A DNA stretch of 64,000 nucleotides from positions 73,036,416-73,100,415 of the forward strand of contig OX352774.1 in the NCBI GenBank assembly GCA_947095535.1, written 5' to 3'. A program made the translations under genes and the position numbers. The stretch is from Poecilobothrus nobilitatus (taxonomy: Eukaryota > Arthropoda > Insecta > Diptera > Dolichopodidae). Shown here piece after piece: positions 37,162 through 49,256 of this stretch. The first letter of the stretch is position 1; each line of letters opens with the position of its first letter. A model generated the notes under the pieces. That model searched no databases. It was not told the origin of the DNA and was given only the letters and a program-made list of their open reading frames with translations.

Positions 37162-39049
37162 TTATAATAAACGAAATCGTTTTGCAATAGACTGGTGGAC
37201 AAAGTTGTCTAACTTTAGTAGGTGTATTTATTTATTTTTTTTTACAATATTTTTTTAAATTATTTGCAATTTAATTTAAAATATTCAAGAAATATTAGTT
37301 AAAATAAAGAAAAAGCCAAAATGTAGTGAATTATAAAATTTTATTTTACTTAATTTTGTTTTCATTGTATTGCAAATTTTATTGTGCATAGCATATATAC
37401 TATTTTGTAGAGAGCGAAACGGGAACGTTAAATTGTAGATCCAGTATTATAAAATACCAAAATATTATTACAAAATGACAAATATTTTGACATCAGTTTT
37501 ATATTAAAATTAAACAAAAAGAAAAAAAAAAATATTGGTACCTTAATATAATAAACAAGCTGTTGAAATTAAAAAGCAATTATTGATCAAATCTTAAGAT
37601 ATTTGTAAATATTAATTAAAAGAAATATATACGTAGCTATAAAACATTTTTCAAATCAAATTTTTTAAATATTCCTTATTCTTGCACAATTTTTTTTTAT
37701 TAAAATACCTTTCAATGTAAAAGTACAAATTTTTTTTTTTTATACATACACACATACATATGTTTGTATAATCTGATAATTTTTTTTAACCTCTTAAAAT
37801 TCTCTAAGTTTTATGATTTTTATGTATTTTTTTTTTTTTCTCTATTATCAAAATATTTTTAGTTGTATTAACATTATTATAAATATTTAAATAAAAAAAC
37901 AAATTTACTAAAATTAATAAAAATTAAAAAAATAAAAAAAAAAAACAATATGAAAATTGCCTTGAAAATTATTATTGTTCCCGCCTTCCTGATTCCTTAA
38001 ATTACAAAAACTTATGAAAAAAAAAAAAAAAAATTAAATAAATCAGAAAACAAATAAAAGTTGAACATTTATACAAATATTTAAAATTAATAAACATAAC
38101 AAAAAAATTTTATTTCTTTATGAATATTATTATAAATTAAATAAAGAAAATAAAAGTGAACAAATTTAAAATTTAGATAAGCATATAAACATACATATAT
38201 GTACATACATACATATATATATGTATATACCTATTATAGATATTTTAATAATATTTAATTTAATAATTATTGTAATTAATAAAAATAAAAATTATTAAAA
38301 GTAATATTTAATAGTATTTTATTTTTAAACATTTATTAATTTATCAAAAAAAATATAGGATGTGTAGGTACATATAAACTTACTAATTATTAATCCTTTT
38401 TATTACTTAATTAAAATTACGTACTATCTTTTTTTCACTTCTTCTACTTGAATAAATCCAGCTTGAGAACTCTTACACGAATAAAAACGTATTTTTTGGA
38501 ATTTCTATGTATCTTAAAGATCTGCAGATATACAAAATCTCTATTTTGAGTTGGGTACGAATGCTCGTTTGTCAAAATCACGTTTTATTAAAATTTTGTT
38601 TCTTAAAATCTCGTTCTATTGCTTCTTTTTTTTTTATTTTTTCTTTTACTTTTAGCACATTTAAAACAAAAAACAAAACATGGATATCAGACGTCGAATA
38701 TTTAAAAAATATCTCCCAAGTTTTTTTCATACATATTGAAAAATGAAAGACTTTGAAGTAGTGAGTAGGCTGACTCTAAACTCTCTCCTAATTATATTTT
38801 TTCATACATATTTCAACATGAAAATTTTGAAAAAGATGGGAGCTCCTCCCACCAAAGCAACCACGCTAGACAAATTTATTTATTTATTGATAATTTATTT
38901 TCATTAGTTATTTACTGGTCAAAATTTGTGGAATATGACAAATTATTAACTGTCACTGTTTTATAAACTCTGATTTTAAATCCAACTCTAAAATCCCTTC
39001 AAATACAAAATCTCGAATAAATAATATACAAATAGTAGCTTATTTTTTT
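37162..39049. other. AT-rich intergenic DNA, nothing recognised
   Basis: TA/CATA microsatellite-like DNA lies at 38180-38230. The 79-codon frame at 38507-38746 shows no domain. Confidence 0.5.
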
Positions 39050-40530
39050 AATCTTAATGTTGTGGAACATTTTTAACGAGTCCCTTTTTTATGTGCTGGA
39101 TTAATAAATGAAAGTTTCCAGGGCTCAAGAAACGAGCCACATTGAATTGACAAATTAAATAATTTGCAAATGGGACCTACCAAATTTTGGGCACAGAATT
39201 GGTGAAACTCTGTCGGAGCCGTAAATGAAATCATCTTTTAGAGCTGTCTCTTCATTAAGATGTCTTCAGTTATTAAAATGATTTTAATGTCAAAATTTGA
39301 AAGAGATGGAGGAACTATAGGACCTATATGACTGATTTGACTCAAAACTCCGGTTATGGTAAATTCTGGAGAAGAATATGGCAAAATAATTGGAAACAAT
39401 TTGCGAGTTATCTGATGTTGTTTCTCCGTATCGGAAAGTCGAGGATAACCATCAGTCCTACGTTTACTATTAATATAATCAAAAAAAAAATCGTAAATTG
39501 GAATAAAATTGCGATTTAATTCTGTCAATATATAATTTTTATATAGAGTACCTATCAGATAGAATTTAAAATCTATTGTAGATATCAAGAAAGATATTGT
39601 AATGGGCAATAGAATTTGTTTCCAATAATTTTTTCCATGAAGAATTTCGTTTGTTTCTCAGAGAACGCAATTCTTTAGATCACCATGGAGCTGAGTAGTT
39701 AGAGTATTCATGAAATTTTGTAAAAATTGCTAAACGAAAACATGTTATTAGCATCTCATAAAACCGTTTAAGACAGATGCTTAGATTTGATGAAGAAAAA
39801 ATTTATTCCACATTGAGTCAGCCTATAAGTGAGTTTAAATATGTGAAATCAGTTTTGGCAAAATCAAACTTTATATAATTCTCAGAAGTAGAGGGTTCAT
39901 TGGAGGAGTTTATATTAAGAATTATATCTATCGGACGATGATAGTCGTCTATAATGTTAATTTACTAGGGGATGCCCAACAATTTTCATGATCTGAAGAA
40001 AATACAAGGTTTAGTTGTCTACCTAACTTGTGACAGAACTAATTTGTTGCAGATCAAGGCTATTTAAGCGATCAATAACAATGGACTCAAAATTCAGTAG
40101 GATATTTTCAAAAAATCAAGAAATTATTTGTATCAGACCATAACCCCTTCAAATTTGGAAAATTGAAATCACCTAGAGAACTAGAAAACTATAAAAAGTA
40201 GCAAGTTTACAGTAAATATTGTTTATAGAAATAATGAGCTCTTTATAACACTCAACTTTGTTTAAATTACTAGGTGAAATATACACAAGTATAATGAACA
40301 AATTAGCATTTAAGTGTCTAAAGGAGATTTGGATACAAATCATTTCAAATAGGTCAGAAGAATGCAAATCGACTACACTGCTTAAAAGCTTTGTTTTGAA
40401 AGCTAACGAAATTTTACCGCTGCGTTGGACTAAAGTATAAGTTGGACGATAGACTAAAAAATCTTTTGAAAACAGTTCCTCACTATTGAAATTAGAATTG
40501 ACTCAAGTTTCAGACAAGGCTAGAATGTCG
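39050..40530 (-). pseudogene. decayed non-LTR retrotransposon: endonuclease to early reverse transcriptase
   Basis: Read on the minus strand from 40530, broken frames give, in order: DILALSET; LSSVVDLHSSDLFEMICIQI and LFIILVYISPSN, ending in the classic endonuclease GDFN motif (40173-40162), as in APE-type LINE endonucleases; then, after stops and frame changes, a 123-codon frame (39609-39238) with FFFDYINSKRRTDGYPRLSD and SLSNFDIKIILITEDILM, typical of the linker before the reverse transcriptase; then LVGPICKLFNLSIQCGSFLE and WKLSFINPAHKKG (about 39200-39075), the start of the RT domain. The RT catalytic core and 3' end are absent. It looks like a Jockey/CR1-group copy. It lies between the convergent MFSD6-like and Tfb1 genes and is dead. 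Confidence 0.8.
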
Positions 40531-43196
40531 TGGGGGAGTCATAGATTTTAAAAACGCAGAGTACGTTTTAATGCAGAACCCTTTCACGTTTTCGCAAAAA
40601 ATCGAGGGGTTCTGTGGTTTTGTGAATTGCGAAGTGATTTATTCAAGTTTTAAAAGGTTACAAAGTTTTTTACAAGAAGATGTATACATAAGTACATACA
40701 TAACTACCTCTCTTCACAATTTTCCGTTTATTTAGATGAAATAGGATATTTATTGTTAAGAAAAGAACAACATAACGGAAAATAAAATTTCTAGCGTTGC
40801 TTTGAAAATATAGGATATATGTGTTTTTATTATTCTTCTTCTTGTTCTTCCATTACACAAATCCTAATACATACATATGTACATACGTAAACAATCTTTC
40901 CAATGCACATTTAAAAAAAGCAAATGTAATAATGTATATATTATTATGCATGTACGTATTATGTATGGTATGTTAATAAAAAAAAAATTCCAGTTTGTTA
41001 AAAAATTCGCCTGTTTTACACTGATTGCATTATTCAGTTGCAACTTTTTCTTTTTGTTTCCCACTTCCTCGCTTCTCCCAAAAAAAAATTTAAAAACGAA
41101 AAAAAAAACGACGAAATTGCGTAAAATTCCGAAAATCTTTATTCATTTTTGTTAACCAAAATTTAGCTGCATTAGCTGTTGCAAGTCACCAATGCATGTA
41201 AAGCAACAATAAAAAAATTTTATTAGGATAAAAAAAATAAGCTATAATATTAACGCACACATATAAAGTTGCAACTGCAAAATACAACTTAATGTAAACG
41301 CGAGAATTTTGCAGCTATTGCATACAGAAATGTTAACAAATGTAGACAGGGCCATTAGAAATATTAATAACATAGCATCGCTTGCTTATGTCAGAGAGAA
41401 TATTTTTATCCATATAATTTACATAAGTACATTTTAAAAGACAAGCATCAATATGTTATGTATAGATATTAGGTATTATTTATATAAAAATAACAGTCTA
41501 ACAGGCGTAATTTTCTTATTACCCCATTTAATAGAAATTGTCGTTAAATTAAAAAAAAAAAAAAGTTTCGTCTATTCACCGCTTGGTATATGTATATCGA
41601 TCTAAATTTTTCTATTTATTTAGAACTCAAAACTCAACACAAATTTTATGAGATTTGATTTATTTAAGTTAAAAAAATAATGGTGCAGTTGAACATACAA
41701 CGATCAACATTTTTATTTGTCATGATACTTTTCAGCATTTAAGAAGATTCACCTTTTTATCTTCTTTGAAAATTTAAATTGCTGAATTCGAATTCTGTTT
41801 GTGGTGGTAAAAATACATGGTAAAGTCATTTTAAATTTGTAGGTAACAATATAGGTACTATATAACGAATTTATGTTACTACAATAATATTAATAATTGT
41901 TAGTTTTATTTAACAAATAAAGATTTTCATTCATTTAAAAGATAAGATTGTTTTAAGAGCCGTATAATTATTATCACCATATTTTAAAACGATATTCCGC
42001 TAAATTATTGATTCTTTCAAAATTTCGGTATAATATTAGTAAAGCTTAGGATTCTGCATTCAGTCTTAATATAATTTAAAGAAATTTTCTAACATTGTTC
42101 TTGAATAACTTATATATTTTAGCCAGCATGAATCAGAATATAAATATATTCATTAAAATTATACATATATGTAATTTGAATTTAATGATATTTTTCTCTT
42201 AAGCTTTGAAGACAACAACATCTGCATTGAAATCCGGATTGGAAAAATTCAGATCAGGAAATTAATGTGAATTATAAATAAAGAAAAACTATGTTTTTGA
42301 TATATATATTATTTTTTTTTTTTTTTTTATTTATTAAATTTACAAAAAAACGCTAAACCATTTCTTTTCTTCAATAGTTCATTTTTTATAAGGTATAACT
42401 AACAATTTTTATAATTGTATTTTTTTGTTTTAATTATTACATTTAACGAACAATTTAGATTTCAATGTTTTTTTTTTTTTAAATATACTTTTTATTTTTT
42501 AATATTACATAGTTGATTGATTCGAGCTCTATTATGATTTTAAAAAATATAAACTTTTTTAAGAGTTTATATTTTCATTTTGATTTTTTTTATGATTTCT
42601 GTAATTTTTTAACAATTTGATTTGCTCTGGGTTTATTTATTTTTTTTTTTTTTGTTTATATCTTAAAAAAATAAAAACACCGTAAAATTTTTGAGAAAAA
42701 AAAAAATATATATAAAAAAAAGTACCATTTCTCTCAATTTCTATCTACAACGCTAGAACTTATAATTTTTTTTAATTTTTTTAAGGAAAGTAAACATTAT
42801 TTGTGTTGAATATGTTTTTTTTTTTGTTTTCTAAAACTATTGTATATGTATGCTATTGTGGAACTCTCTTTAATTTGAGAGTTCGAGACACAGTTACACA
42901 TTTTATTTTATTACATAAAAATTGACTTAATTTTATTAATTTTAATTATTATTTTTTTTTTTTTGTATTACTTATTTAAATTTATTATGTATTTTATATG
43001 TATTTAGTTTTTTTTGTATTTTTTAATAATGAAATTACAAATAAAACGGAATTGAAAGAAAAAAAAATTTTAAAAACAACATTTTACATTCACAAATAAA
43101 ATAAAAGGAAAATATAAATTTTTTTTTGTAATTTTTATTTTATTTTAATGAAGATAAATTTAGCATCGCATTAGCAAAAGCATTTGCTGCCACACT
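40531..43196. other. AT-rich intergenic DNA downstream of Tfb1
   Basis: Nothing coding was recognised. Long T tracts lie at 42309-42328, 42469-42480 and 42639-42653. The segment next to 43196 is probably the Tfb1 3' flank, with several minus-strand AATAAA words around 43136-43146. Confidence 0.45.
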
Positions 43197-43240
43197 TGAT
43201 GATGATATTGATGATGATGTTGTTGTTGTTGTTGTTGTTG
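43197..43240. repeat. GAT/GTT trinucleotide microsatellite in the Tfb1 3' UTR
   Basis: Interrupted GAT units are followed by a pure GTT run (43219-43240; CAA on the Tfb1 sense strand). It starts about 20 bp beyond the Tfb1 stop codon, so it is probably transcribed as a CAA/ATC repeat. Confidence 0.8.
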
Positions 43241-43259
43241 AAAAATGTTTATTTTGATG

Positions 43260-45478
43260 CTACCGATGGGAACGCATTTTTCTTTCTTGCCATGTAGCAA
43301 ATTTCCGTCCAGCGGACTGAAGTAATTGATTCAAATGTTGCGTTAATGTAGCACCTAATGGTGATAATTCACGCATGGCACGGTCCTAAAAAGTAAAAAA
43401 ATAATATGTAGTTTGAAAATAAAATTAAAACTAAAAAAATTATAATTTAAAATTTTATTTACCTCGAAAACAGTTAATTTAGCCATTTTAAAACGTTGTA
43501 AGGCTTCGTGCATTCTTATAGCACGATTTTCTAATTCAGATGTTGTAGGTGGAAATGCACTCCAAAAGTGTTTTAGTAATTCACTTAAGGATAAATATAA
43601 ATTTCTAAGATCTTTTTCGAATTCCGGTGGTACAAGTTCTACAGTTTTTAAAATATAGTAGAAAAAAAAAACCAATTTATTTTAATATAGAACTTACGTG
43701 AAGATGGCTCTTGAAAACTTCTCATTAATGCTCCACCAGGACTTAATTCACCTAAAGCATTTACAGCTGATTTTGCATTAACTAAAACTTTATGTGGTGT
43801 TCTTTGACTCCATATTTGTGATTCTTCACATATTCTGTATTGTGTTCCCTCTAAATTTTGTAGTTCCTCTACTTGATCTATATATGATACAGGAACTGGA
43901 CCATGTAAATATCTTTCAACTTTATCTAAATTTAAATGCAATGAATCCTTATTTAATTGTTTTCCATTTATTTCATCATTTGTATCAAAAAGTGGTTTCC
44001 CTAAATCATCAAAACAAATTTTTTCAACTAAACGTTGTTTTTTTGATTTTGATGGTGAAGTTGCAGATTGAGCTGAATCAGTAGAATTTCTACGTGATGA
44101 TTGATTACTTGAATTACTATTTGTATAATTATTAGCTTTATGCTTTCTATCTTTCAGACCATTTAAATTTAAATCGCCCTTATTCGCAGAAATATCCGTT
44201 AATGGATTAGTTTGTGGATTAGTACTGATATCTGTACAGGTTTTTAAAACCTAAAATAAGAAAGAAAATAAATTATTAAATTAAATTCTTATATTAAGTA
44301 TAATAATATATATATATATATATTCTATAAAATAATACCATCATTGAATGTTGATTGAAACGTTTTATCATATTTTGATGTACAATGTTCCCACTATTTG
44401 ATTTTTTATTATCACTAAATGCACTTTTAAAGTTATCCTGTAACGCTTTGTCTTCAAATTGTTTTAAATCTAATAATGGATCACCAGATCCTTGTAGTAC
44501 GGCAGCTTTAAGAGCTTGATCATCAATTTTTCCGCATTCAGAAAATATGTCTTTGGTCCCAGCTGTTATACGATCTCTATGAAAATAATGTGATTGAAAA
44601 AATTTTGTCCAAAATTCTTGTTCAGTCAGTTTTGATGGAACATTTTCTATATGCTTCTTTTTAACTGCTGGATATGTTTTAAATATGCAATCACGGATGT
44701 CTGCTGTTAAATTATACCTTAAACCATTACAACCATCTGTTTGTGGTTTGATATCTGCTAAAAAAGCACCGGAAACACCTAAACGAGAACACGTGTATAC
44801 CGATATATAATTTTTAAGATATACTTGACTAAAAATACTATTAAAAATTTGGGACAATCATAAATTTTATCTAATATTTAACTTAAATCTAATAAATTTT
44901 ATATAAACCAACTTACCAATTTCTTGTTTACAAGAATTCTTTTTCTCTGCATAATCTTTGGCATGTGTTTCCCAAAATTCTTCACTTGATAATACTTGCG
45001 TTATCACTAAGTCTTTATATAGTTGCAATAAATGTGGATTTTCCGATAATACACGATTTTTATCTTCTAATTCTTTATCAACTTTCCTTCTAAAATTCGG
45101 CAACAATTGCTGTAATAATTCTTTAACTTTATCACGATCTGCTAACTGTGCGGCTTGCCCTAATCGGTTAACAAAATGAAATGTAGAACTATTTCCATCG
45201 TGTAAAACAACTTGTAATTGAACTTTTGGTTTTCCTTCTGGTGATATTTTTTGCACTACAAACACAAAATTTTAAAATCAATATTTTAAACTTTATTGAT
45301 ATGTATGTAATATATATTACTTACTTTTGATATCTTGAAATCTATGAGAACATGCAACTGTATCACGATTTTCAGCCATCCAAGCAACTCTTTCATTCAT
45401 AATATATAAAGTTCCATCACCTTTTTTGTAACGAACCTCACCCATTTGTAAAAGAACATCTTCACTACTAGTTGTCAT
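43260..45478 (-). CDS. Tfb1: TFIIH core subunit p62 (general transcription factor IIH subunit 1)
   Basis: Six exons on the minus strand (45478-45325, 45255-44917, 44778-44339, 44250-43698, 43638-43463, 43385-43260) join in frame to 595 residues; all introns are short and GT-AG. Residues 1 to about 107 form the PH-like domain ([39 protein letters not shown]). Two BSD domains follow: the first around 110-165 ([22 protein letters not shown]) and the second around 190-245 ([20 protein letters not shown]). The conserved [11 protein letters not shown] and LSPGGALM blocks and a helical C-terminus ([18 protein letters not shown]) complete the family pattern. A Ser/Asn/Lys-rich insert at about 325-370 makes it somewhat longer than vertebrate p62. 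The protein is a structural subunit of TFIIH in transcription initiation and nucleotide excision repair. Confidence 0.95.
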
Positions 45479-46157
45479 CTTTTATAAAATCAAAGATGTT
45501 CTAATTTTAAAATTTAAGTTCCATAAAAAAAAAAAAAAAACAAATACAAATACATTAGTCTATTGATAATTATTTTTATGTATGTATATCAAATCAAATA
45601 TAATAAAATTTTAAATAATTTTTAAAATATTAATAATTATTTTAAAATTTATCAACCTTGTAAGTATTTCTCTATTCAATGTTTTAAAGGAAAATATTCA
45701 CCCAACCTACTATCAATTATATTTCATCATACTACTTTTTGCATTACTTTTTTTTTTGCCTTAATGGCTTAATATAAGCGAAACCTTGACTAATTTATAA
45801 CCTAATAGAAATTCATTTTAAAATAATTTTCCACTTTTGATATTTTTTGTCATAATTTAAATTAATCCTGTTTATTATATTTACAAAATATAAAATTATT
45901 TGCAAAAATTTTTAATTTTAAGCATCTTTAAGCAAAAATTACTTTACATATTTTAATATTTTAAATGACTAAATTCAAATTGCAAGCCAATGGATGAGAT
46001 CGGTCGGTTAGTTGATTAGGTAGTAGCAGTAGGTAGAGGAAGGAATACACTTATAAAAAAAAAAAGTTGAGAACCATTTTTCATGTGATGTAATTTTTTT
46101 TTTGTTTTGAAAATTTCTTATTAAACACAAAAACAAATTTAAAAATTTTAACTTACC
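45479..46157 (-). other. candidate 5' UTR intron and leader of Tfb1
   Basis: On the minus strand CTAG|GTAAGT (exon end at 46157, donor from 46156) could be spliced to an acceptor at 45501-45502 (AATTTTAAAATTAG), leaving a 22-nt leader before the ATG at 45478. The donor is strong and the acceptor has a weak pyrimidine tract. This would put the transcription start near the GC-rich island at 46261-46330. Confidence 0.4.
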
Positions 46158-46260
46158 TAGATAATAAAAATATTAATGAATATTTTGCAATATTTTTCAG
46201 TAATTTATATGCAGCTATCAATTTTTAATATTTATTTTTTTATCTACTCTAAATAATTTC

Positions 46261-46345
46261 ACATCTTACGGCGGCCGCCATGAAAATACGAATAATTGGC
46301 CGATAGGTAGCGCGACGATAGGGGTCATCGTTGTGTGCGTGAGGT
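46261..46345 (-). promoter_or_regulatory. GC-rich promoter island with YY1/Pho-like, CCAAT and CGATA motifs
   Basis: In otherwise AT-rich DNA this short island contains CATGGCGGCCGCC on the minus strand (46282-46270, core GCCAT/ATGGC of YY1/Pho sites), an inverted CCAAT (46295-46299) and two CGATA words (46301-46305, 46316-46320). CGATA is the half-site used by DREF/BEAF-type factors in flies. YY1-type ATGGCGGC elements usually lie just downstream of housekeeping gene starts in the sense direction, which here fits the minus-strand Tfb1 gene. Function is inferred from motifs only. Confidence 0.45.
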
Positions 46346-48816
46346 AAAGAAACCACTGAAAACTGAAAAGTGTAGAAAAAAATATGAGAAAAACATTTGA
46401 AAATGCCAAAATTTTCATTACAGATGTCATAAAAAGACGTTATTAATGTCATTTTTGATTTTTTCTTTCATTTCAATACATATATTTGTCTCATTTTTCG
46501 AAAAATTTTACTTATAGTGACATCTGCATCTTCATTATTAATTTAATAATTTTATTTTTATTTAATTAGATGTGATAAATGTTAAAACTTTGTTTAAAAC
46601 AATTATTTTTAAAATTTTAAAATTATAATAATATAATAATAATATTAGTGGTGTATTAAAAAACCTTAAATAACCTTAACATTAAATAATTATTTTGTAA
46701 CATGAAGCATGAAAAATTGATTGAGTATGTATTTAGAAAAAGCCATTATTTTCTTAAAAAATAATTTATAAAATATATTAATATAATTTATTATAATAAA
46801 TTTATGTTTTTTGTTTAAAAGTAAACTAGTTGTCAAAGAATTGTTGAGCATATAATTTCATAAGTGTGCAAACTTGTTAATATTTATATTTCCGAAGTAG
46901 AAAAATATCAAACTATAACTTTAGTTTAGATACAGAGTTTATTTAAATTAAAACTAATTTTTTGTTATATGCGTTGTTTTTTTTTTTTCTTTTTGTCAAA
47001 ATCAGCTGATGGTAAATAATCTACCATAGTAGTATCATGTATGAAAATCTGCCAAAGTGCCATGAAATTCATAGTGTACTGTGTACAGTATAATGAATTT
47101 CACAATTAATTTTTGAAATGAAAATTGAAAACAAATAGAAAATTAGGAATACGGTCGCTTGACCGTCGACGCTCGTACGATAATTCGTTGACACATTAAT
47201 GACGGAAAAACGTTTTTGTTCCACAAAGTGTACGCACCATTTATTATATAAACATTTATAATATTAAAAATTAAAATCAAAATTGAACCGAAATTTTGGG
47301 ATCATTCTGCTTAGTAAAAAATTATATCGAATTAATAAAATACTACAAATTACAACAATACATTAATGAACACGATTTATAATAATATTGCAATTTGCAA
47401 ACTCTCCAATTCTTATATTAAAGCGACGAAACGATAATAAAATAAAGTATATAAAGTATAACGGAATAAGGTAACACTTTTTTTTTAACAATTCCATTTC
47501 CATATTTCCATTTCTTCATTTTTCTTTTCTTTCAAATTTTTAAATTTTTTTTTATTCAATTCCATAAATTCTCCAAAAAAACTGATTAGTTTTTTTGAGA
47601 GAACAGTGAAGAATGAACGTTTTGCGGTTGGGATAAATAAAAGTTTTTTAAAAAAAAAAAAAAATTTATTTTTGTTTTTGCTGTAAAACTTGAAATTTTT
47701 TTTTTTTTTTTTGTGAAATATTGAAAGAAGTTTGCAGATTAAAAAAAGAAAATTAAATTTTAGTGCAGTGTTAAATATAAAATTCCGATTAATGATTTAA
47801 TATAATATTATTTAAATAATTTATTTTTTATTAAATAAAAATCGGTAAATATTTTTTTTTCCGGATGAAAAAATGATTTTACAACAAAAACAAATTAGGG
47901 CGGAGACGCAACGATTGAAAAATAATTTTTTAAATGAAAATATGGTAGTGAAAATTGCATTTATTAAAATTTAAAAATAGAAATTAAAAAATAAAAATAT
48001 ATTAAATTTAATATTAATATATTTAAATTAATTTTTTTGTTATTTTTTTTTTTTGAAATAATATACAAGATAAGAACATTGCGAAATTAAGAAAAAAAAA
48101 AGAAAAAAATAAAAAATTAAAGTTGATTTTCTTGTTTTTAACGAATAAAAAAAAAAGAAAAAAAATAGAAAAAAAAAAAAAAAAAGTAAATTTAACGATA
48201 CATGAAATGTGGAGAGAAAATTTTTGTTTTTAATTTTTGTTATTTTTCTTGTAATTTAAGTGCAATCTTAAATTAATGAAAAATATCTAAACGAATTAAA
48301 ATTAATTAATAATATAAGTAAATATTAACGAAAATATTTGGATTAAAACAAGTGTTTTAAAATAAAACATGATATTATAATAGTTGTATCTAAAATTTAA
48401 ATTTATTTCTTAAAATAATTGAAAATTGATGCAAATAGTTTCTCAAGTTTCAATAATCAAAATAATAAGAAGAAAAAAAAATATATAAAAATACAACAAT
48501 AAAGGAGTATAAAAAAAAAAACCCTATTGCGTGTACAGAAAAAAAAAAAAAAAAAAAGAATAACCAGCATACACATAACACAGCATCACCATAATCCCCA
48601 ATTACCTCCTCAACAATTCTAATCTACAAAAAAAAATTTTTTTTTGTGTACAAAGACAGTAAAACAGAAGATTTTTTTTTTTTTTCTATGTAAATTTAAA
48701 AGTAATTATTTAATTTTCTTTAAAATTAAATAATATAAAAAAAAAAAAATAGAATTTATATTTTTTTTTTTTTTTTTTTTGCAATATAATAAACAGAGGT
48801 AATAAAGAAAACAAAA
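46346..48816 (+). promoter_or_regulatory. Tfb1-RhoGAP divergent intergenic region and RhoGAP 5' leader
   Basis: A second less AT-rich island (47150-47220) has the palindrome CGGTCGCTTGACCG and another CGATA. An imperfect palindrome centred near 47084 (47065-47103) pairs GAAATTCAT with ATGAATTTC around TGTACTGTGTACAGTA. The segment of about 48490-48816 is a plausible RhoGAP leader: C/A-rich patches (ACCAGCATACACATAACACAGC) end in poly-T and AACAAAAATG at the start codon. Homopolymer tracts dominate the rest. Confidence 0.4.
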
Positions 48817-49256
48817 ATGTCCAGTTGGGCACAACGAGTACATAGACGTGCTGCCGATTTAGGTAGTGTTGTAACATCATGCGGTCATCCAGGACCTGGA
48901 CCATATCCATATCGTTTAGAAAAAGTTAAATTTGGTGTACCATTAGATGAAGTATGTAAAAATGATATACCCGGACCATTATTAGTTTTAATATTAAAAT
49001 TAAATAAAGAAGCTCCATTACGTAAAGATGTATTTAGAGCACCAGGACATCAAGGTGCTATGAAAAATTTAATACATTTTTTACAAGCTGGACGTTTAGT
49101 TAATGTTGATAATTATTCTGTTTATACAATAGCTAGTGTATTAAAGAAATTTTTAAGAAAAATACCAAATGGTATTTTTGGACGTGATGGTGAAGGTGAA
49201 TTATTTGCTATTGTTGAAATTGATGATGAATTAGAACAACAGGAGAGAATTCATAG
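48817..49256 (+). CDS. RhoGAP-domain protein, first coding exon (partial gene)
   Basis: The ATG at 48817 (context AACAAAAATGTC) opens 146 codons plus two bases, ending at a strong AG|GTAAGT donor (49256/49257, phase 2). Residues 36 on match the RhoGAP fold: FGVPLDEVCKND, then the arginine-finger region RKDVFRAPGHQGAMK with the finger at Arg74, and helix KKFLRKIPNGIF near 110-121. Such proteins stimulate GTP hydrolysis by Rho-family GTPases. Only about the first two thirds of the domain is present; no downstream exon was found in the window. The short N-terminus (SSWAQRVHRRAADLGSVVTS) has no other domain. The spacing and IPNGIF variant recall the ARHGAP20/TAGAP-like group, but the orthologue is uncertain. 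Confidence 0.85.

Noticed and set aside
46249..46452. 67-codon minus-strand ORF over the GC-rich island
   Set aside because: Its unusual alanine/arginine content comes from the promoter-like island; better explained as Tfb1 leader or promoter DNA than as a protein.
48710..48910. 66-codon minus-strand ORF overlapping the RhoGAP start
   Set aside because: It is the antisense shadow of the RhoGAP exon and adjoining poly-T tract.
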